In this document: positions 6,255-9,871 of the stretch, in pieces
Layout of the letters: every line of letters begins with the position of its first letter
Position numbering within the stretch: position 1 is the stretch's first letter
Assembly (NCBI GenBank): GCA_021153285.1
Contig: JAGKTT010000060.1
Span: forward strand, 1-9,871
From: Bacteroidia bacterium
GTDB taxonomy: Bacteria > Bacteroidota > Bacteroidia > Bacteroidales > UBA932
Length of the DNA: 9,871 bases
Direction: 5' to 3'
Program-made: the position numbers and the translations under genes
Notes under the pieces: generated by a model
The model's input: the letters and a program-made list of their open reading frames with translations, nothing else
What the model was told of the DNA's origin: nothing
Database searches by the model: none

Positions 6255-8114
6255 CTATTGTCCTATAAGAATCGGAGAGGCAAACGGCACGAAGGCTTCC
6301 ACATAGTTGGAGGCCTTTGTTGTAGGGTCTCTCCTGACCTTGTCATTCTTTATAAAGTCCTCCATTTTGAATGTTTCCCCGGAGGCTCTCATAATCCGTC
6401 TGACAATCGCCTCTCGGGACGGGGCATTATAATATGGCCTGTTATCATCCATACAGCTGATAGCCTCCGGCCTCCATACTCCCGAATCGTAGTAATATCC
6501 TCCCTCAAAGAGGCCTACAGCCTCATATCCGGAACGGTCAAAATAATGTTTCCAATGCACCTTGGAGCGTTCTCCGGTAATATCTATATTATATCCGAAA
6601 TACGGATCCTGTTTCCTCCACAGACTGAGATTTTCCTTTTCTTCATCAGGGAGACGGTCTGCGTGATAACGGTATTCATCCAAAAGACGACCGAATCCGT
6701 GTCCTCCACCCTCGTGGATCACTACCTGGCCGAAGGAATTCCTGCCCATCGGGCACATTGCCACAGAACGTCCGGTATATTCCATCATACAGGTTCCAGC
6801 ATATGCATCAATATTGACCAAAAGGAAAACCGTAGTATTCTGAAGAGCTTCCTGAGTAACTCCCGGAACCGTCACAGCATAGCTGAACACCTTCTGATAA
6901 TCACTGTCCACGGCCGTGCTGTTTCCTCCTTCAAGAACAGTTCCGAAGGCAGTATCGGCATTCTGCCGAGGCACTGAAGTCATATCTTCCTTTACTGTAG
7001 CACCTCTTTCCTGAGAATATACAGCGACAGTGGAAATCCTGAAATAATCGCGATACGTAGCGTATGGTTCCACATCGAAAAGGGAATTCACGGCTTGTTC
7101 CACAGCCTGGTCAAAAGCTCCCCCTTCAGCATAATCTTCCTCAATGAAGCCGTCCCCCATAAAGATCAGATGCACAGGGTTATCAGCTCCTGCACTCTCA
7201 GTATGCACCAAAGAGACTTCCCCATCTTCATAGACGCCGCCATCACCGGTAGTCAAGGTACGGATATCACTGTCAGCTGTCGCTCCGAAAGCATCTACAG
7301 CCTGTACTTTCCATAAATGAGAAGTATTTTCTGAAAGATCAGCCGTATGTTTCGACCGCAGCTGAGTTGTTGAGGTTGTGCTCCAATTATTTCCATTATC
7401 ATCTGACACCATAAGTCTGTATGATACCGGATCCCCGTCCGGATCCTTCGAAGGTCTCCAGCTGAAATATGGATTGGTTCTGGTGTCCGTAATTCCATCT
7501 TCGGGAGCAATAAGTTCAGGCTTGGCCGGCGCGCGGTTCGGGAGTGCCTGACTGACGGTAAGCATCGTGAATCCTGTAGCATAATTGACAGTCAGGAATG
7601 CTCTGTCCCGAGGCGTTCTGTCGGTAAACGGTGCTGGGGTCAATCTGACCTTTGTCACACCGGACTTGCCAGAAAGAGGCTCCGCACTCACCCAGTATGC
7701 TTCCTCAGATATATTGATCTTCCAATCATATGTGGAAGTTATGGTAAAGTCGATCGGTGCCCCGTCTGACGCAAACTCGAATATTGTCTGATCAGCCCTG
7801 AAATCCACTCCCTTCTGGACAAGAGCAATTTCTGCCATAGCTTCAGCTGATGAGATGATCAGCGTGCCGGTCCTTTCCATACCCTCATTCTTTGCAGCCC
7901 TGATGACAAGACTGGAGCTGCCGGTTCCTGATGCAGGTTCTGCCGTCACCCATTCCGGTGCTGTGACAGTCCAGCTGCAATCAGCGGTAATATCCACGGT
8001 CTTCCTGCCGCCATCCATTGTCCATTCCAAGGAAGTCTTGGAAGCAGTAATGCTTTCCTTCTCTGTACAAGAGACGGAAAGCATTACGATAATCATCAAA
8101 ATGACAAATGTCAT
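6255..8114 (-). CDS. Lipoprotein with BACON-like and fibronectin-like domains and an M64-type (IgA peptidase-like) metallopeptidase domain
   Basis: A 619-residue surface or periplasmic lipoprotein. The hydrophobic N-terminus ends in LSVSC, with Cys16 as the lipidated residue; there is no basic residue before the hydrophobic core, which is unusual, but the ATG one base after the upstream stop codon fits translational coupling. Domains: two BACON-like beta-sandwiches at about 22-102 and 103-190 (each with a W.V or WVSAEP...SG pattern), a fibronectin III-like domain at about 196-289 (SWRPSKDPDGDPVSYRLMV), then a peptidase domain from about 300 (VHLIFMGDGF). The active-site region at 467-481 reads HEGGGHGFGRLLDEY, as in M64 peptidases, but with three residues between the histidines instead of the usual two. 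Glu468, His467 and His472 and Asp479 are candidate zinc or catalytic residues. M64 includes IgA-cleaving Clostridium peptidases; the substrate here is unknown. Last gene of its operon. Confidence 0.88.
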   Translation of the reverse strand: MTFVILMIIVMLSVSCTEKESITASKTSLEWTMDGGRKTVDITADCSWTVTAPEWVTAEPASGTGSSSLVIRAAKNEGMERTGTLIISSAEAMAEIALVQKGVDFRADQTIFEFASDGAPIDFTITSTYDWKINISEEAYWVSAEPLSGKSGVTKVRLTPAPFTDRTPRDRAFLTVNYATGFTMLTVSQALPNRAPAKPELIAPEDGITDTRTNPYFSWRPSKDPDGDPVSYRLMVSDDNGNNWSTTSTTQLRSKHTADLSENTSHLWKVQAVDAFGATADSDIRTLTTGDGGVYEDGEVSLVHTESAGADNPVHLIFMGDGFIEEDYAEGGAFDQAVEQAVNSLFDVEPYATYRDYFRISTVAVYSQERGATVKEDMTSVPRQNADTAFGTVLEGGNSTAVDSDYQKVFSYAVTVPGVTQEALQNTTVFLLVNIDAYAGTCMMEYTGRSVAMCPMGRNSFGQVVIHEGGGHGFGRLLDEYRYHADRLPDEEKENLSLWRKQDPYFGYNIDITGERSKVHWKHYFDRSGYEAVGLFEGGYYYDSGVWRPEAISCMDDNRPYYNAPSREAIVRRIMRASGETFKMEDFIKNDKVRRDPTTKASNYVEAFVPFASPILIGQ

Positions 8115-8115
8115 A

Positions 8116-9030
8116 TCAGAAAGTGTATCCCACAGAAACTGCGAGAGTGTTCTTCATCGGTCCTGAAGCGAGCATATACGCAAGATCAAGCTTTACACCG
8201 GCAAATTTCACTCCGGCTCCCACTGAAGCATAAGATGGGAGAGGTGAATTTCCACCGTAGCGATAACCTGCTCTTACAGACACCATATCATCAAACGTAT
8301 ATGTCGCACCTGCAGCAGCTGCAAAAGCTCCCATAAAATAATAGTCCGCATCGAGAAGAACGTCGATCGAGTGCTTTTCAGCAAATGTAGTTTCGTAACC
8401 TGCTCCGATCGCAGCAGAAGTCGGAAGGCCGAACTTTGCTCCGCTCTTAGAGGTCACGGCAGTACCGATATTGGCCACACCGGCTGTTACCTTGAAACTG
8501 TCGAACTTAGCCATTGCGAATACGTCAGCTGCAAGGGCTCCATAAGAATAACCTTCAGCAAGAGAACTGGTTGCATAACCTATATTGGCTCCGACCGAAA
8601 GATTCTCGATAAAACGATAAGCAAAACCTGCATTGACTGAGATGTCAGAAGGCTTGAACTGGCCCTTGACAGCACCGCTTGCATCTGTGACATCATATGC
8701 AGGATTCATTCCGTACATAAATCCAAATGCGACACCAAGCTTGTTCTTCATATTGTAAGCGGCACCGACATTGATCATATTGGATTTTACTGATGAGGGC
8801 TGCCACATTGTAAAGCCTGCAGCTGCATCGAACTTAGCATCAGAGAATGGAACTGCAGCGACATTGGAAAAGGCCGCACCGGCAATCGAATGAGTCTGGG
8901 CAAGGTTTGCACCGGCAGTTCCAAGGCTTGCAGCATCAGTTTCAGCTGCTGTATATGAAAGTGCCTGCGCACCTGAGAGAGCCGGGAAAAGGAGCATAAG
9001 GGCTCCGGCTATATAAATGATCTTCTTCAT
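8116..9030 (-). CDS. PorV/PorQ-like outer membrane beta-barrel protein
   Basis: A 304-residue exported protein. Residues 1-23 form a signal peptide (MKK, hydrophobic core, cleavage after SGAQA). The mature part begins ALSYTAAETDAASLGTAGAN, the pattern of PorV/PorQ and related FadL-like barrels of Bacteroidota (an early stretch with sites for small side chains followed by AAFSNVAAVPF), continues with alternating polar/hydrophobic strands (GAAYNMKNKLGVAFGF, GANIGYATSS, VRAGYRYGG) and ends with VGYTF, whose final Phe is the usual outer membrane assembly signal. Family members include type IX secretion parts, but also many of unknown role, so a specific function is not claimed. It lies 36 bases after the frameshifted gene and one base before the M64 lipoprotein, so all three probably share a message and an envelope role. 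Confidence 0.82.
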   Translation of the reverse strand: MKKIIYIAGALMLLFPALSGAQALSYTAAETDAASLGTAGANLAQTHSIAGAAFSNVAAVPFSDAKFDAAAGFTMWQPSSVKSNMINVGAAYNMKNKLGVAFGFMYGMNPAYDVTDASGAVKGQFKPSDISVNAGFAYRFIENLSVGANIGYATSSLAEGYSYGALAADVFAMAKFDSFKVTAGVANIGTAVTSKSGAKFGLPTSAAIGAGYETTFAEKHSIDVLLDADYYFMGAFAAAAGATYTFDDMVSVRAGYRYGGNSPLPSYASVGAGVKFAGVKLDLAYMLASGPMKNTLAVSVGYTF

Positions 9031-9066
9031 AACCCTTAAAGTTTTACGATATTCTGCTTATACTCT

Positions 9067-9402
9067 TTATACCGAAAGCGGCTTTGAAGGATCCTTTACC
9101 TGAACTTTGAAATCGAATGTCACTGACTCTCCGCGTGCATCCTTCGCCTTTACATTCACATCGACAACTCCATATCCGAGAGCTGTTCCGATGAGCTGGT
9201 TGTTCTTCGCTGTAATATGAACGATAGTCGGATTCGAGATCGTAATGTCAAACTTAAGCTGCTCACCGTCAGGGTCAGTCACATACTCACCCATATCAAT
9301 GATAAACTCCTTGCCCTTCGCAGTGAGAAGAACATTCTCTATCTCCTTATCCTCAATCTTGACCGGAGCGCTGTTTTCCTTGATGACATAAGTTACAGGC
9401 AA
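9067..9402 (-). CDS. C-terminal fragment of a frameshifted Ig/cadherin-like exported protein
   Basis: A 111-residue fragment, in frame only from 9414 downward (a TGA lies at 9415-9417). The TTG at 9402 is the nominal start but is probably not real: the protein makes best sense as the continuation, in another frame, of the fragment at 9353-9871. It holds one beta-sandwich unit with NSAPVKI at its start, YVTDPDGEQLKFDITIS in the middle and VDVNVKAKDARGESVTFDFKV near the end, a pattern of Ig-like or cadherin-like domains with DPDG turns. It ends KDPSKPLSV and the stop TAA at 9067-9069. No catalytic motif is seen. Probable role is a structural or binding part of an envelope protein. Confidence 0.7.
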   Translation of the reverse strand: MPVTYVIKENSAPVKIEDKEIENVLLTAKGKEFIIDMGEYVTDPDGEQLKFDITISNPTIVHITAKNNQLIGTALGYGVVDVNVKAKDARGESVTFDFKVQVKDPSKPLSV

Positions 9403-9871
9403 TGTTGTGGAGATTCAGACGCAGAGTTCCGTCTGGATTAGACTTTATTTCATCTGCAGCTGATCCTTGCTCATACTCCAAGAAGCAATTGTGTCCATCC
9501 GGATCTATAATTTCGATCGGAATTGTCAGCGTCTGTGAAGGCATCAACTTTATGTCTCCTTCGTATTGAACAATGATCTCTGGAGCGTGGTTCTCTGTAG
9601 TTGCGACAGCAAAGACCTTTGTCGCAGCAGAATAACTGCGTCCGTATGAATAAGCCAATGCCTTGAGATAATACTGATCTTCAAAATCAAGTTCAGTCAC
9701 AGAGAACTGAGCATTTTCACCTACAGCAAGATCCGGCGTACAAACAGCATAATCCACATCCTGCATATCCTGAGGAGTCGCAGCCTCTACCTTTGCCTTA
9801 TCTTTTCCATATATCACAAGCAGACCGTATGCAGGTTTTCCGTCCTCATCTCCAGTCATAGTCCAGGCAAG
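9353..9871 (-). CDS. N-terminal part of the frameshifted fibronectin/Ig-like exported protein, cut by the window edge
   Basis: Open from the right edge (residues LAWT precede the first internal Met at 9859), so the start is outside the window. The first unit resembles a fibronectin III domain: W at the edge, then GKPAYGLLVIYG, and later FEDQYYLKALAYSYGRSY before the strand TKVFAVATTE. The next unit starts NHAPEIIVQ and has the EIIDPDGHNCFLEYE turn, matching the DPDG unit of the downstream fragment. After NPDGTLRLN the frame continues into a run rich in Cys, His and Gln (CNLCHQGKQRSGQD) that is unlike the rest and stops at 9353, as expected after a frameshift. No function can be assigned beyond an extracytoplasmic binding or structural role. 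Confidence 0.72.
   Translation of the reverse strand, partial: LAWTMTGDEDGKPAYGLLVIYGKDKAKVEAATPQDMQDVDYAVCTPDLAVGENAQFSVTELDFEDQYYLKALAYSYGRSYSAATKVFAVATTENHAPEIIVQYEGDIKLMPSQTLTIPIEIIDPDGHNCFLEYEQGSAADEIKSNPDGTLRLNLHNIACNLCHQGKQRSGQD
9356..9414 (-). other. Site of a frameshift joining the two fragments
   Basis: The upstream frame stays open to the stop at 9353-9355 and the downstream frame is open only below the TGA at 9415-9417, so the indel must lie in this interval. Protein content places it near 9395-9414. Moving between the frames requires skipping one base (one extra base, or two missing). The likeliest part holds no homopolymer of three or more and no obvious slippery site. Confidence 0.7.

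Noticed and set aside
6258..6977. 239-codon open frame opposite the M64-type lipoprotein gene
   Set aside because: It lacks recognisable motifs and lies wholly opposite a gene with clear domain structure, signal and catalytic motif; treated as a shadow frame.
8116..9030. Calling this gene porV or porQ
   Set aside because: The family is large and its members have different roles; nothing in the window shows the conserved type IX secretion gene order.
1..9871. CRISPR array, tRNA, rRNA, transposase or prophage genes
   Set aside because: No regularly spaced direct repeats, no cloverleaf tRNA sequence and no transposase or integrase motifs were seen on either strand.

Overview
The window looks like a chromosomal segment of a gut-type member of the Bacteroidota, most likely Bacteroidales. 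The evidence is a TAnnTTTG-type -7 promoter element, a surface lipoprotein with BACON-like domains, a PorV/PorQ-like outer membrane protein, fibronectin-like exported proteins, and little use of Shine-Dalgarno sites. I cannot fix the genus from the sequence.

Plus strand, 1-2162: the 3' two thirds of pflB (pyruvate formate-lyase, with the Cys-Cys pair and the glycyl radical site) is followed by pflA, its radical-SAM activase. A perfect 8-bp hairpin lies between them, and a rho-independent terminator at 2168-2193 closes the unit. This is a standard anaerobic module converting pyruvate to acetyl-CoA and formate.

Plus strand, 2196-6144: a Bacteroidota-type promoter overlaps the end of that terminator and precedes a tight three-gene operon. 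Its genes are a patatin-like lipid acyl hydrolase, a NapH/NapG-like membrane polyferredoxin fusion with six predicted [4Fe-4S] sites, and a Tat-exported, probably lipidated aldo/keto reductase with its own C-terminal ferredoxin module. The last two look like an envelope electron-transfer pair: the polyferredoxin would pass electrons across the membrane to a substrate-reducing or -oxidising partner. Three copies of a 26-27 bp hairpin repeat sit in this operon. One supplies the C-terminus of the patatin, one lies in frame in the hinge between the NapH-like and NapG-like halves, and one lies in the gap before the aldo/keto reductase. Their stems differ by paired changes that keep the hairpin.

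Convergence point, 6143-6249: almost the whole intergenic space is one nested inverted repeat, with a 31-position outer stem enclosing two 7-bp hairpins. It probably acts as a bidirectional terminator and may be a mobile or repeated element.

Minus strand, 9871-6255: three co-directional genes encode envelope proteins. A partial, frameshifted Ig/fibronectin-like exported protein runs off the right edge. It is followed by a PorV/PorQ-like beta-barrel protein and then, after one base, by a lipoprotein with two BACON-like domains, a fibronectin-like domain and an M64-type metallopeptidase domain. No tRNA, rRNA, CRISPR array or insertion sequence was seen, and no stretch over 300 bases lacks a gene.
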